Shown here: positions 16,742 through 25,845 of the stretch, piece after piece
Position numbering within the stretch: the stretch's first letter is position 1
Layout of the letters: each line of letters starts with the position of its first letter
DNA from: Thalassobacillus sp043497085
GTDB taxonomy: Bacteria > Bacillota > Bacilli > Bacillales > Halobacillaceae
Direction: 5' to 3' (one strand)
Length of the DNA: 64,000 bases
Assembly: GCA_043497085.1 (NCBI GenBank)
Contig: JBIEKI010000005.1
Notes under the pieces: model-generated
What the model was told of the DNA's origin: nothing
Database searches by the model: none
Seen by the model: only the letters and a program-made list of their open reading frames with translations
Position numbers and translations under genes: made by a program

Positions 16742-18076
16742 TTACGACAAGAAAATAAAGTAAAGAATAAAGATGACAAACAATAGGTACATGACCGGAT
16801 GGATTTCTTTGATCCGCCCTTTCATAATCATTGTAATCGGGTAAAAAATGAATCCAAGCGCAATACCAGTAGCGATACTATACGTCAGCGGCATCGCGAT
16901 GATGGTGAAAAAGGCAGGGACAGCAATTTCAAATTGATCCCAATCGACATTTTTCAAAGATGATGCCATCAACACGCCGACGATGATCAACGCTGGGGCC
17001 GTTACTTCCGCAGTCACTACTCCCAACAAAGGAGAGAACCACAGAGCTAATAAGAAAAACCCGGCAGTTACGACAGAAGTAAAACCCGTACGGCCGCCGG
17101 CTCCAACACCAGCAGTCGATTCGATATAAGAAGTTGTGGTTGATGTACCAGCCACTGCCCCTACCACGGTTGCAGCAGAGTCAGAGAACAAAGCACGTCC
17201 TGCACGTGGCAATTTATTATCTTTCATAAAACCAGCTTGTGTCGAAACAGCAACTAATGTTCCAGCAGTATCAAAGAAATCAACAAATAAGAACGTCAAT
17301 ATGACTACCAGCATTTCGATCGTGAAAATATCTCCAAAGTGGAGGATAGCCTGTCCAAAAGTAGGTGCAATACTTGGTACGCTTCCTACGACATCTCCGG
17401 CCCCACTCGGCGGGTCGATCAACCCAACGATCATGCCAGCGACAGCAGTCAGAATCATCCCATAAAAAATTCCGCCTTTGATTCCGAGCGACAATAAAAT
17501 GACAGATGCGAAGATACCGAAGATGGCTAGCAGAACGGTTGGTGAGGTCAAATCACCAAGTTCAACCAAAGTTGCTTCATTAGCCTGGATAATTCCCGAA
17601 CTCTGAAAACCGATGAAGGCGATGAATAACCCGATACCAGCCCCAACCGCCATTTTTAAATTGGCTGGAATAGCATTGATGATTCTTTCGCGCAGGCCGG
17701 TCAGTGTTAAAACAATAAAAATAAGTCCAGATGCCAAAACACCAGCAAGGGCCGTTTCCCATGGAATTCCATACCCTAACACAACCGTGTAAGCAAAGAA
17801 TGCGTTCAATCCCATACCCGGAGCTAACGCAATCGGATAGCGGGCGAATAGCCCCATAATCAAGGTACCAATAGCAGCAGCAATAGCAGTAGCTGTGAAC
17901 ACCGCCCCTTGATCAATGCGTGTCACGCCTTCAGGCAACTCTTCGATTCCGACAAGTGCCAGGGTCGCCGGGTTGACGAATAAAATATATGCCATCGCCA
18001 GAAACGTCGTCATACCAGCCATGAATTCTGTCCGGTAATTTGTTCCGAACTCTTCGAATCTAAAAAACTTCTTCAT
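16742..18076 (-). CDS. pbuG: NCS2 family hypoxanthine/guanine permease
   Basis: This 444-residue membrane protein has about 12-14 hydrophobic segments and belongs to the AzgA-like NCS2 branch: RTEFMAGMTTFLAMAYILFVNPA at the start, GMGLNAFFAYTVV, and later DFFDTAGTLVAVSTQAG and GTSTTTSYIESTAGVGAGGRTG. These motifs match PbuG of B. subtilis, a hypoxanthine and guanine importer. It has its own promoter, PurR boxes and guanine riboswitch, so uptake is controlled together with synthesis. Position next to guaA matches the B. subtilis order. Confidence 0.93.
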   Translation of the reverse strand: MKKFFRFEEFGTNYRTEFMAGMTTFLAMAYILFVNPATLALVGIEELPEGVTRIDQGAVFTATAIAAAIGTLIMGLFARYPIALAPGMGLNAFFAYTVVLGYGIPWETALAGVLASGLIFIVLTLTGLRERIINAIPANLKMAVGAGIGLFIAFIGFQSSGIIQANEATLVELGDLTSPTVLLAIFGIFASVILLSLGIKGGIFYGMILTAVAGMIVGLIDPPSGAGDVVGSVPSIAPTFGQAILHFGDIFTIEMLVVILTFLFVDFFDTAGTLVAVSTQAGFMKDNKLPRAGRALFSDSAATVVGAVAGTSTTTSYIESTAGVGAGGRTGFTSVVTAGFFLLALWFSPLLGVVTAEVTAPALIIVGVLMASSLKNVDWDQFEIAVPAFFTIIAMPLTYSIATGIALGFIFYPITMIMKGRIKEIHPVMYLLFVIFILYFIFLS

Positions 18077-18140
18077 TGTAATACTCCCCCTCTATTTTAA
18101 CCAGTCGTATGTCCAAAAGCGTCAGCACTTCGTTCAAGTA

Positions 18141-18177
18141 AATAAAAAGCACTCCCGGAACTTCTCCAGGAGTGCTG
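18141..18177 (-). terminator. Riboswitch terminator before pbuG
   Basis: On the minus strand AGCACTCC pairs with GGAGTGCT around an inner extension and is followed by TTTTTATTT. It sits between the aptamer and the pbuG start, as an off-switch terminator. Confidence 0.85.
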
Positions 18178-18238
18178 AACTGACGTGGGGGAATTAGACC
18201 AGCAGCAAAATAATACACCTTTGCCACTTGTCCAATTC

Positions 18239-18312
18239 ACCAGCGTAGTCAGGCCATTTACGGCAGCCTGGTAGAAACGATCGGGCCTTATCCCCGAAAT
18301 TATACGACGGTG
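18239..18312 (-). ncRNA. Guanine riboswitch of pbuG
   Basis: On the minus strand the aptamer reads ACCGTCGTATAA, then the P2 hairpin with GGATAAGGCCC, the joining TCTACC, the P3 hairpin with GGCTGCCGTAAATGGCC, and the closing core ACTAC. The C in ACTAC predicts guanine/hypoxanthine specificity. It is followed by a terminator and pbuG. Confidence 0.93.
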
Positions 18313-18334
18313 TAACGGTATTAATTTCTCTTTT

Positions 18335-18363
18335 ATCGTACGAGCCTTTCCGACAGTTGTCAA
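18335..18363 (-). promoter_or_regulatory. pbuG promoter
   Basis: On the minus strand TTGACA (18358-18363) and TACGAT (18335-18340) are spaced by 17 bases, just upstream of the pbuG aptamer. Confidence 0.8.
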
Positions 18364-18365
18364 CA

Positions 18366-18409
18366 CAAAAACCGAATATTATTAAATCAAATATTGGTAA
18401 TGTTCGTTA
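18366..18409. promoter_or_regulatory. PurR operator for pbuG, overlapping guaA stop
   Basis: Two inverted PurBox-like cores, AACCGAATATT and the complement of AATGTTCGTTA, stand immediately upstream of the pbuG promoter. The second overlaps the guaA stop codon at 18407-18409. Spacing and orientation match the purE operator. One core has CCGAAT instead of CGAAC, so it is the weaker match. Confidence 0.7.
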
Positions 18410-19948
18410 TTCCCACTCAATAGTCGCAGGCGGCTTGCTTGTTATATCATAGACGACACGATTGATATGATCGACTTCATTGACACAGCGAGTTGAAATC
18501 TTCTCTAAAACATCCCACGGGATACGAGCCCAATCGGACGTCATGCCATCGATAGAAGTAACCGCTCTGATTCCGATCGTGTGGTCATAAGTCCGTGTGT
18601 CTCCCATAACCCCGACGGAACGGAAATTCGGAAGAACCGTGAAATATTGCCAGATATCCCGGTCCAGGCCGGCGTTGCTAATTTCTTCACGAAGAATTGC
18701 ATCGGATTCACGAACTATTTTCAGCTTTTCTTCGGTAATTTCTCCTAACACACGAATCGCAAGTCCCGGACCTGGGAACGGCTGCCTCCATACAATTTCA
18801 TCAGAGACGCCAAGCTCAGAGCCAAGCACACGGACCTCATCTTTAAACAGCGTATTCAATGGTTCAATCAATTCAAATTGCAAATCTTCCGGAAGCCCGC
18901 CGACATTGTGGTGAGATTTGATAGTCTGGGCTGTATCGGTACCACTTTCGATAATATCGGTATAAAGCGTTCCTTGGGCCAGGAAATGGGTATCTTTCAA
19001 TTTAGCCGCTTCATCATCAAAAACGTAGATAAACTCATTGCCAATGATCTTTCGCTTTTGTTCCGGATCCGACACACCCGCAAGCTTATTCATAAACCGG
19101 TCTTTGGCATCCACCTTGATGACATTCATGTTAAAACCATCGCGGAAGGTGCGCATGACACTATCAGCTTCCCCTTTCCGCAAAAGTCCATGATCGACAA
19201 ATATACATGTCAGCTGGTCGCCGATTGCTTTATGGATCAAAGCAGCAACGACAGAAGAGTCGACCCCGCCGCTCAATGCGCACAGGACTTTCTGGTCGCC
19301 GACCTGTTCACGGATTTTTTCAACTTCCATATCGATGAAGTTTTCCATCGTCCAGTCTCCTTCACAATCACAGACAGAGAAGACGAATTGCTTCAATAGG
19401 TTATTTCCATATTCCGAATGGCGTACCTCTGGATGAAACTGCACGCCATACATTTTACGCTCTTCATCACTGATTGCGGCTACCGGACAAGAAGGACTCG
19501 TAGCATCCGTAGTGAAACCCGGAGGAGCTTCGATCACCTTGTCGCTATGGCTCATCCAGACGGTTTGAACCAATGGAGTATCCTGAAATAGGACAGGCTG
19601 GGACTCTTTCAGTGTAATAGCAGCCTTTCCGTATTCACGCTCGTTTGCCCGCTCTACTTTTCCACCGAAATGGTGCGTCATCAGCTGCATCCCGTAGCAA
19701 ATGCCAAGAACAGGGATACCGAGTTCAAAGATCTCTTCATCGCAACGGAAACTATTTTCTCCATAAACACTGTTCGGTCCACCGGAAAGAATGATTCCCT
19801 TCGGATTCATCGCTTTCACTTCATCAGCGGTCAGCTTATGGGAATGCAACTCACTATATATTCCAAATTCCCTGATCCGTCTTGTAATCAACTGGTTGTA
19901 TTGACTTCCGAAATCCAGCACAAGAATAAAGTCGTCCATCTGTGTCAT
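18407..19948 (-). CDS. guaA: GMP synthase (glutamine-hydrolysing)
   Basis: GuaA converts XMP to GMP with ATP and glutamine. The class I amidotransferase domain comes first, with LDFGSQYNQLITRRIRE and the nucleophile GICYGMQLM; the His is in VQFHPEVRH. The ATP-pyrophosphatase domain follows with the P-loop SGGVDSSV, and the C-terminal dimerisation domain ends KPPATIEWE. From the ATG at 19948 it is 513 residues, matching B. subtilis. I chose that start for its AGGGAG site; an upstream in-frame ATG at 19984 has none. Expression is controlled by its own guanine riboswitch. Confidence 0.97.
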   Translation of the reverse strand: MTQMDDFILVLDFGSQYNQLITRRIREFGIYSELHSHKLTADEVKAMNPKGIILSGGPNSVYGENSFRCDEEIFELGIPVLGICYGMQLMTHHFGGKVERANEREYGKAAITLKESQPVLFQDTPLVQTVWMSHSDKVIEAPPGFTTDATSPSCPVAAISDEERKMYGVQFHPEVRHSEYGNNLLKQFVFSVCDCEGDWTMENFIDMEVEKIREQVGDQKVLCALSGGVDSSVVAALIHKAIGDQLTCIFVDHGLLRKGEADSVMRTFRDGFNMNVIKVDAKDRFMNKLAGVSDPEQKRKIIGNEFIYVFDDEAAKLKDTHFLAQGTLYTDIIESGTDTAQTIKSHHNVGGLPEDLQFELIEPLNTLFKDEVRVLGSELGVSDEIVWRQPFPGPGLAIRVLGEITEEKLKIVRESDAILREEISNAGLDRDIWQYFTVLPNFRSVGVMGDTRTYDHTIGIRAVTSIDGMTSDWARIPWDVLEKISTRCVNEVDHINRVVYDITSKPPATIEWE

Positions 19949-19986
19949 TTCTTCAGCTCCCTTTTCTCCAAAAAGCTTAATCATCG

Positions 19987-20030
19987 TAAAAAAATAGACT
20001 TCTGCCCCTGGACATAGGAAGGCAGAAGTC
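19987..20030 (-). terminator. Riboswitch terminator before guaA
   Basis: On the minus strand GACTTCTGCC pairs perfectly with GGCAGAAGTC across a 14-base loop and is followed by an A then seven Ts. It lies between the aptamer and the guaA start. Confidence 0.88.
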
Positions 20031-20052
20031 CGCTATCATCAATGGAAATCCG

Positions 20053-20123
20053 CCTTCATAGTCAGGACATTTACGGCATCCCGGTAGAGACTCTCGAACC
20101 CTATTATCGAGGATATATGAAGG
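20053..20123 (-). ncRNA. Guanine riboswitch of guaA
   Basis: On the minus strand CCTTCAT and ATGAAGG form P1. The core has TCTACC between the two hairpins, GATGCCGTAAATGTCC in P3 and ACTATG at J3/1, again with the C expected for guanine. GMP synthase is thus repressed by the base of its own product. Confidence 0.93.
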
Positions 20124-20147
20124 TGTGTTTGGTTGTAATTTTCATTC

Positions 20148-20176
20148 ATTCTATCAATGGGGATGATAAGAATCAA
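20148..20176 (-). promoter_or_regulatory. guaA promoter
   Basis: On the minus strand TTGATT (20171-20176) and TAGAAT (20148-20153) are spaced by 17 bases. The -35 element overlaps the last codons of yebA. No PurBox pair was seen here, unlike purE and pbuG. Confidence 0.65.
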
Positions 20177-22386
20177 GACAATGCCTTGTTAATTAAATTT
20201 TCCCATAATTCTGTTACCTTGTCCCATTGATTGGATTGTTGTTCATTCCGGTAGAGCATCCGTTCATAATGGTGCGTCAATATTTTCATATCATTCGACT
20301 GGAAACGCATATCTACATCCCGGGCATATTCCCGGAGTGTCTGGTTCGACTTCCGCTGCATCCCTTTATAATCAAGGAGTTTCAGTAGATATTGGTAAGC
20401 TTTTTGATAAGTGGCTGCATCTTCAATATGTTTATATCTACGCTTCAGATAGGCGGACATCCATCGGAACCTTGTGAGGTATAAAACAATCGTTATTCCA
20501 ACTACTACAATAGCTAAGATAAGATACTTCCAGAAGTTACCGCGATCTCCAGCAGCTCCCGTTCCACTTTCACCTTCATTGAAATCTTCCTCAATTTCCA
20601 TTTGCTGTTGGGGATTTCCTGTTTCAGGAGTGGTGGTATCCGCTGAATCTTCTTCCTCTGAACTATCCCCCGCTTCCTCTGTATCTACATAAAAGTCGGT
20701 AGGATTTGAAAAGCCTTTGGTTGGTTCGAATGGCACCCAGCCGATTCCAGGAAAATGGACCTCTACCCATGAATGAGCATTGCCATTTGTCACTTGATAC
20801 AAATTATACGACTCGCCGTCATCCAACTCGACATCTGACTGATGCAGCTCCCCGCCAGTAAACCCTTTCACCCAGCGTGCCGGGATTCCGACAGAGCGCA
20901 GCATGACGACCATGGAGGTAGAAAAGTTATCACAATAGCCTTTCTGCGTTTCAAATAAAAACTGATCGACATAGTCATCACTTTCTCCAGGCACGGCTAC
21001 GTCTTCCGTATTGTATTCAAACCCGCTGGAAGAAAAGTAATCTTCTATCTCTTTTACAGCATCGTAGCGGTTATCTTCATCCTTAATGATTTGCCGGGAA
21101 AGGTTCCCGACTCGATTCGGCAAGTTATCCGGAAGCTGGAGGTAGGTTGCACGAATATCCTCCGGATCGTCTTCTCCTGCTTCTCTTAATTGGTCATACT
21201 CATAAGAAGGCACATCAATCCTCATCCGGTAGCCAGGAATCTGACTTGCCCTATCATTCTTTCGGGTTGTGACTTCTCCTGTCGGCTGGTTGACATAAAA
21301 TTGAAAGTCTTCCGGGTAGGCTACCACTTCTTCGGCACCATAGGGGTAGACCATTTTTTTCAAGTCCGCTTCATTGGTGAAGTTGACTACGGTAAATTGT
21401 TCTTCGGTTTCTACTTCATCCGTGAACGTTTTGATTCCGAGATCGCCGCCATTAATCTGACGTCTATCTTCTTCTAGGGTATTTTCCCAGCCTTTACCGG
21501 TATAATGGTTCTTTGATTCTACCCGCCAGTATCTTTCTTTTTTAGCAGCCACCTGGAAGACTGGTGTTTCATCCTGTAGGAAACCCCCGCCTAACTCGGT
21601 ATCATCTTCACCGTAGCCTATTTTCTGGATGCCTTTCCCGCTACCACCTGTGCCACTGTTGCCACCGACCGCACTCTCCAGATAAGGAACGGGATCAGCC
21701 CATTGCGGGCCCGGTTTAGGAGCGGCATAGCCCACAACCGTGGATAATAAGATGATCGCTGACATCGGCAGTACCCACCGCCGTAACCGGTTCATCCCCA
21801 TCCATGTGACCTCTTCTTTTTCCATTTCTTTGAAAAAGCTAGAAACCCCAAGGGCGATAAGAGCGATTAAAAATGTCCGTACGATCGCCCACTGGCCGTT
21901 ATACGCCGTAAATGTATCCATGACCGTAATGACGATGAAGGTCATCAGCACGAAAAGGAAGATTCGCTTGGCGACGACAAACCAGAAGTATAATAGATAA
22001 CTCATCAGCCAAAGCAGAACCAGGAACAAAAAGCTTCTGAAGAACCCCGTCATCTCCCCCCATGACTGAGCCAGTATCACTTCAAAGTTATAAGCGAACT
22101 GCTGATATACAATGATGAACCATTCTTTACTGAACAATCTTTCATAAAGAAACAATCCATCTAAAATGAACACAAGCCCCAGAAATTTCAATGGCATGGA
22201 AAGCCACCAATTGACATGTAAAAAGGAGATAAAAAAACAGAAGGCTGCATAAATCACAAAAATCGTCAGGTTATGGGTATCCGTCACTTTTTCTAACGGA
22301 CGCATCCATTCCCAAAATAACAGAAATCCACATAGGTACAGGATCAGCTGATAATAATTTTGTTGTTGACTACGAGAGAGTGTCAT
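20173..22386 (-). CDS. yebA: Transglutaminase-like membrane protein (YebA/TgpA family)
   Basis: This 737-residue protein has about seven hydrophobic segments in its first 230 residues, an external region, a transglutaminase-like core, one more hydrophobic segment near 625-645 and a cytoplasmic DUF4129-like tail. The core shows GYCDNFSTSMVVMLRSVGIP with the candidate Cys, then NAHSWVEVHFPG with the His, then GWVPFEPTKGF. It starts 4 bases inside the end of yeaD. The three genes yeaC-yeaD-yebA form a MoxR/DUF58/transglutaminase unit common in bacteria; its substrate is unknown to me. Confidence 0.88.
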   Translation of the reverse strand: MTLSRSQQQNYYQLILYLCGFLLFWEWMRPLEKVTDTHNLTIFVIYAAFCFFISFLHVNWWLSMPLKFLGLVFILDGLFLYERLFSKEWFIIVYQQFAYNFEVILAQSWGEMTGFFRSFLFLVLLWLMSYLLYFWFVVAKRIFLFVLMTFIVITVMDTFTAYNGQWAIVRTFLIALIALGVSSFFKEMEKEEVTWMGMNRLRRWVLPMSAIILLSTVVGYAAPKPGPQWADPVPYLESAVGGNSGTGGSGKGIQKIGYGEDDTELGGGFLQDETPVFQVAAKKERYWRVESKNHYTGKGWENTLEEDRRQINGGDLGIKTFTDEVETEEQFTVVNFTNEADLKKMVYPYGAEEVVAYPEDFQFYVNQPTGEVTTRKNDRASQIPGYRMRIDVPSYEYDQLREAGEDDPEDIRATYLQLPDNLPNRVGNLSRQIIKDEDNRYDAVKEIEDYFSSSGFEYNTEDVAVPGESDDYVDQFLFETQKGYCDNFSTSMVVMLRSVGIPARWVKGFTGGELHQSDVELDDGESYNLYQVTNGNAHSWVEVHFPGIGWVPFEPTKGFSNPTDFYVDTEEAGDSSEEEDSADTTTPETGNPQQQMEIEEDFNEGESGTGAAGDRGNFWKYLILAIVVVGITIVLYLTRFRWMSAYLKRRYKHIEDAATYQKAYQYLLKLLDYKGMQRKSNQTLREYARDVDMRFQSNDMKILTHHYERMLYRNEQQSNQWDKVTELWENLINKALS

Positions 22387-23648
22387 ACCTTCACCTCGAA
22401 TTTCTTCTTGCTCAGCTCTTCTTCGGTTAAAAGATTAACGATGATGTTTCGGTAATCCAGTTGTTTCATCAGCTTGCGTGTGTGTGCTGTGATTTCTGTT
22501 GATGGACTGATAAAAAACAAAACCACTCGTTTAGCTTTATGCTGCAAGCGGACAAGTGCTTCTAAGAGCTCGTCATCAAGCGCCGTGGTCACTACCATCG
22601 TTATGACTCCTGCCGGTAGCTGGCGCTGCTCCTTTGCTAAACGCTTAGAAAAAGAGGCCTGACCTACAGGCATGATCGTCGATAAGTGACGCCGGATATT
22701 TTCCATTTGCATCTTATTCTGCTGAAAAGAAAACGAAGCGGACCGATCCGTCATCGTCTTCACCATCAATTGGGAAGATTTCTTTTGCAGCGTGGCAAGC
22801 AGTGAATCGGTCAATTCCACTGCCCCTTCAAAGGCAATCATATTTTGTGACGCTCGTCTGCTGGCATCCAATACCACCAGCATATCCACACTTTTTTCTT
22901 GCTCAAATTCTTTCGTCATTATAGCATCTTTGCGAGCCGTCGCTTTCCAGTCAATCCATTGGAATCGGTCCCCTGGCATATATTCCCGGACACCAGCCAC
23001 AATGTTTGTGTTCTTATCACTAAGAGATAATGATGGACTGGCTCCCTGTTGGTAGCTGTACGCCTGTTCTTTGTATTGCAGATCACGACGGTAAGGATAC
23101 GCGATCAGCATGTGATCGGATTCAAAAACGTGTTCCTTTTTGATGAAACCAAAAAAATCACCGGTTTTAATCCGGATTGATTTCAAATGATGTTCGCCTC
23201 TCGGGATATGATCCAGTTCATAACGATAACGAATCGATCGTTGAAACCACGGAAATACCACCCGTTTCATCACTCGTTCATCGATTACTTTTTGAGGCTG
23301 AGCCATCCAGTGGAATTTTTCAATATGGGTATCACGCTTTTTCAAGGAATCAGGGAAATACTCTTCGAGCACACAATAAAAGAGCGGGAAAGGGGTCCGT
23401 CTGGTCAATATGACTTCAACCTCAACAGACTCACCTGCCTGGACAATCCGTTTGGATAAATGCCGGGAAACATTCCAGTTATCAAGCGGATATACCAATA
23501 GCAGCAACATATAGAGGATAAAAGGCAAGAAAGCCGTAAACAAAAACCAGCTGACAAAACCACCCTGGAACATTGCATAGGAATATACCACCGCAAACAG
23601 TAGCAGAATCACCAATAACTGAAGGGTAAAACTTAACCAGCGTTTCAT
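22383..23648 (-). CDS. yeaD: DUF58 domain protein (YeaD)
   Basis: This 421-residue protein begins with two hydrophobic segments (about residues 5-50), followed by an extracellular-like beta region and the DUF58 signature REYMPGDRFQWIDWKATARKD. A von Willebrand A-like strand VDMLVVLDAS comes next. DUF58 proteins usually partner MoxR ATPases, and here yeaC is immediately upstream with a 4-base overlap. A chaperone-type role in envelope or complex assembly is inferred from that partnership. Confidence 0.87.
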   Translation of the reverse strand: MKRWLSFTLQLLVILLLFAVVYSYAMFQGGFVSWFLFTAFLPFILYMLLLLVYPLDNWNVSRHLSKRIVQAGESVEVEVILTRRTPFPLFYCVLEEYFPDSLKKRDTHIEKFHWMAQPQKVIDERVMKRVVFPWFQRSIRYRYELDHIPRGEHHLKSIRIKTGDFFGFIKKEHVFESDHMLIAYPYRRDLQYKEQAYSYQQGASPSLSLSDKNTNIVAGVREYMPGDRFQWIDWKATARKDAIMTKEFEQEKSVDMLVVLDASRRASQNMIAFEGAVELTDSLLATLQKKSSQLMVKTMTDRSASFSFQQNKMQMENIRRHLSTIMPVGQASFSKRLAKEQRQLPAGVITMVVTTALDDELLEALVRLQHKAKRVVLFFISPSTEITAHTRKLMKQLDYRNIIVNLLTEEELSKKKFEVKV

Positions 23649-24610
23649 TCATGCTTAGTCCTTTGTACAGGAATGGCGATATTTTCAAGAATGGTCTTGG
23701 TGATGCCTTCCGGTGTATATCCTTCAAACTTCGCCTCTGAAGTCAATATGATGCGGTGTGGCATCACAAACGGGGCCAAATATTTCACATCATCCGGAAT
23801 AACGTAATCCCGGTCCTGAATGAAGGCATATGCTTTAGCAGCTTTCATCAACGCAATGGAACCACGGGGACTTACGCCAAGATAAACACCCTCATGTTCT
23901 CTTGTGGCCGTTACGATATCAACGATATAATGATGGATGGTATCGTCCACATAGACATCTTTTACCTTATTTTGAATATCAATCAATTCATCCTTGGTCA
24001 GCACAGCTTCTACAGTGGTCAATGGATGTTCTCCTGAGGTGCGACTCAACATTTCCCGTTCCTGCTGTACTGTCGGGTACCCCATATTCAACTTGAGGAG
24101 GAAACGATCCAGCTGCGCTTCCGGTAAAGGATAAGTTCCTTCGTATTCAATCGGGTTCTGGGTCGCCATGACAAAGAAAGGTTCTTTTAATGGCACGGGA
24201 GAACCTTCCACCGTGATACTGGATTCTTCCATCCCTTCCAATAAAGCGGACTGAGTCTTCGGCGAGGTACGATTGATCTCATCAGCAAGGACGACATTCC
24301 CCAAAATCGGTCCCGGCCGGAATTGGAATTCCATTTCTTTCGGATTATAAATAGACACACCAGTCACATCAGACGGCAACAGGTCTGGGGTGAACTGGAT
24401 CCGTTTGAACTCACAATCCAGTGATTTCGCAATTGTCCGTACCATCATGGTCTTTCCGACACCTGGTACGTCTTCCAACAGGACATGTCCTTTTGCTAAA
24501 AGGGCCACCATACTTAAGAGGGTGACCTCCTCTTTTCCTACCATTACTTTATTCACATTCTTCAACACTTCCGAAATTTTCGGTTCGTATAAGGATAATT
24601 GCTGGGTCAT
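23645..24610 (-). CDS. yeaC: MoxR family AAA+ ATPase (YeaC)
   Basis: A cytoplasmic AAA+ ATPase with Walker A in EDVPGVGKTMMVRTIA, Walker B LADEINRTSPKTQSALLEGMEE, sensor 1 MATQNPIEYEGTYPLPEAQLDRF and a C-terminal lid with VSPRGSIALMKAAKA. These are textbook MoxR features. I set the start at 24610 (about 321 residues), where AGAGGAG precedes the ATG; the upstream in-frame ATG at 24670 lacks a site. It heads the three-gene unit with yeaD and yebA. Confidence 0.92.
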   Translation of the reverse strand: MTQQLSLYEPKISEVLKNVNKVMVGKEEVTLLSMVALLAKGHVLLEDVPGVGKTMMVRTIAKSLDCEFKRIQFTPDLLPSDVTGVSIYNPKEMEFQFRPGPILGNVVLADEINRTSPKTQSALLEGMEESSITVEGSPVPLKEPFFVMATQNPIEYEGTYPLPEAQLDRFLLKLNMGYPTVQQEREMLSRTSGEHPLTTVEAVLTKDELIDIQNKVKDVYVDDTIHHYIVDIVTATREHEGVYLGVSPRGSIALMKAAKAYAFIQDRDYVIPDDVKYLAPFVMPHRIILTSEAKFEGYTPEGITKTILENIAIPVQRTKHE

Positions 24611-24733
24611 TTGTCGACTCCTCTCACCTTCGATAACTCCTAGAAAAATTAAATTTTCCGTATATTTCAACTATACTATATCCTGTCTAATGGGACAAAG
24701 TTCACCGCATTTCGACCTATCTATGCAAAAATA

Positions 24734-24761
24734 CAAAAAAGCCTTATAAATAAGGCTTTTC
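24734..24761 (-). terminator. Terminator of the 89-residue gene
   Basis: AAAGCCTTAT and its complement ATAAGGCTTT form a stem on the minus strand, followed by six Ts. It overlaps the stop codon of the gene ending at 24760 and separates it from yeaC. Confidence 0.8.
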
Positions 24762-25029
24762 ACACATTTTTCAGCTTGAAGTTACGAAAATTTTTTAACA
24801 GGATAAAATTGTCATACATTTCTATGCGGAATTTTCCGCGAATGGATTCCCGGTAACCTTCTCCTTCAAACTCCAGTCGCCATAGATGGAGGGGTTCTTC
24901 CAATAACTTTCCTATTCTGTGTAAGGAATGAGAAGAAGCCGTAATCTTTATGATACTACATTCCCTGACATAGGCGCCTGTTAAGGAAAAGGTCTTACTG
25001 CCGATTTTCATTTTTGAAAAATATCTCAC
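24760..25029 (-). CDS. Hypothetical protein, 89 residues
   Basis: I do not recognise a family. The frame starts with GTG at 25029, five bases after a clear AGGAG, and ends inside its own terminator, so it looks like a complete single-gene unit. The product is basic and mixed alpha/beta in composition (MRYFSKMKIGSKTFSLTG at the start), with no membrane segment or signal peptide. It lies upstream of yeaC in the same direction but behind a terminator. Confidence 0.6.
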   Translation of the reverse strand: MRYFSKMKIGSKTFSLTGAYVRECSIIKITASSHSLHRIGKLLEEPLHLWRLEFEGEGYRESIRGKFRIEMYDNFILLKNFRNFKLKNV

Positions 25030-25156
25030 TCTATCTCCTGCTTTCGGAAGCTCTTACTAAGTTTTTCAATCTAAAGCCTTTGCAATAGACTTCATAAATT
25101 ATACCATATGACTAACTCAACTACTCGTCATATTCCAAAAAGAAGGAGGGGCTATC

Positions 25157-25300
25157 TTGAGTTTGAAGTCCAATATTTATAAAGTATTGCGTGTCTGGAA
25201 TGATATCGATGCTGTCAGAAAAGGAAAAATCGGCCGCAGAATTGGAAGAAGAGCAGCTGGAAAAGCAACCGGGAAAATCTTGCGAAAGTTATTTAAATGA
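25157..25300 (+). CDS. Basic 47-residue small protein, TTG start
   Basis: An AAGGAGGGG site lies upstream of a TTG that opens a 47-codon frame: MSLKSNIYKVLRVWNDID, then a glycine/arginine/lysine-rich part (GKIGRRIGRRAAGKATGK) and the end ILRKLFK. The product is strongly basic and the C-terminal half could form an amphipathic helix that binds nucleic acid or membrane. Similar short conserved proteins occur in Bacillus, but I cannot name one with confidence. A hairpin at 25306-25338 follows the stop. Confidence 0.65.
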   Translation: MSLKSNIYKVLRVWNDIDAVRKGKIGRRIGRRAAGKATGKILRKLFK

Positions 25301-25305
25301 ATGCA

Positions 25306-25338
25306 GGGAAGCTTCTTTTTAGGGGAGCTTCTCTTTTT
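25306..25338 (+). terminator. Terminator after the 47-residue gene
   Basis: GGGAAGCT pairs with AGCTTCTC around a T-rich loop and is followed by TTTTTG, six bases after the stop codon. Confidence 0.65.
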
Positions 25339-25413
25339 GTTTACTTTTTTTATCAAAAGCGTTAAACTGAAGCAATAAATTAGTTAGCTAGGTAAATAAT
25401 CGAGGTGAATGTA

Positions 25414-25839
25414 ATGGCTGATAATGAAACCCGTGAGTTATTCCACTTATTGAACCAGCGGGTCCGACTGATAACAAAAGAAATGAACACCGTTTTGAGT
25501 GACCATGGGCTATACCATTCCCAATGGTCCATTATTTTTTGTCTGAACCAATTCGGCCCAATGACGCAAACAGCTATATGGAAGTACTTGAACGTAGAAG
25601 CCCCTACCGTCACCCGTACCCTGTCCCGGATGGAAAAGAACGGCTGGGTTAGCAGGAAGTACGGCGAAGATAAACGGGAGCGCCTCATCGAAATGACGGA
25701 AGCGGCCAAAGAAAAATTCACTGCTGTCAATGAAGCAGTAGCACAAGCCGAAAAAGAAATGGCACAGCCGCTGTCCAGCGAGGAAATTCAACAATTACAA
25801 CACTTGCTAAGGAAATTAGCTGCTACAGAAGGAGAGTAA
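25414..25839 (+). CDS. MarR family transcriptional regulator
   Basis: This protein of about 141 residues has a winged helix-turn-helix of MarR type: YHSQWSIIFCLNQFGPMTQTAIWKYLNVEAPTVTRTLSRMEKNGWVSRK holds the recognition helix, and the wing is EDKRERLIEMTEAAK. The start at ATG 25414 is favoured by GAGGTG six bases upstream; GTG at 25405 is the alternative. It precedes an MFS exporter by six bases, so it probably represses this two-gene operon and responds to a substrate of the pump. The ligand is unknown. Confidence 0.88.
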   Translation: MADNETRELFHLLNQRVRLITKEMNTVLSDHGLYHSQWSIIFCLNQFGPMTQTAIWKYLNVEAPTVTRTLSRMEKNGWVSRKYGEDKRERLIEMTEAAKEKFTAVNEAVAQAEKEMAQPLSSEEIQQLQHLLRKLAATEGE

Positions 25840-25845
25840 CACATC

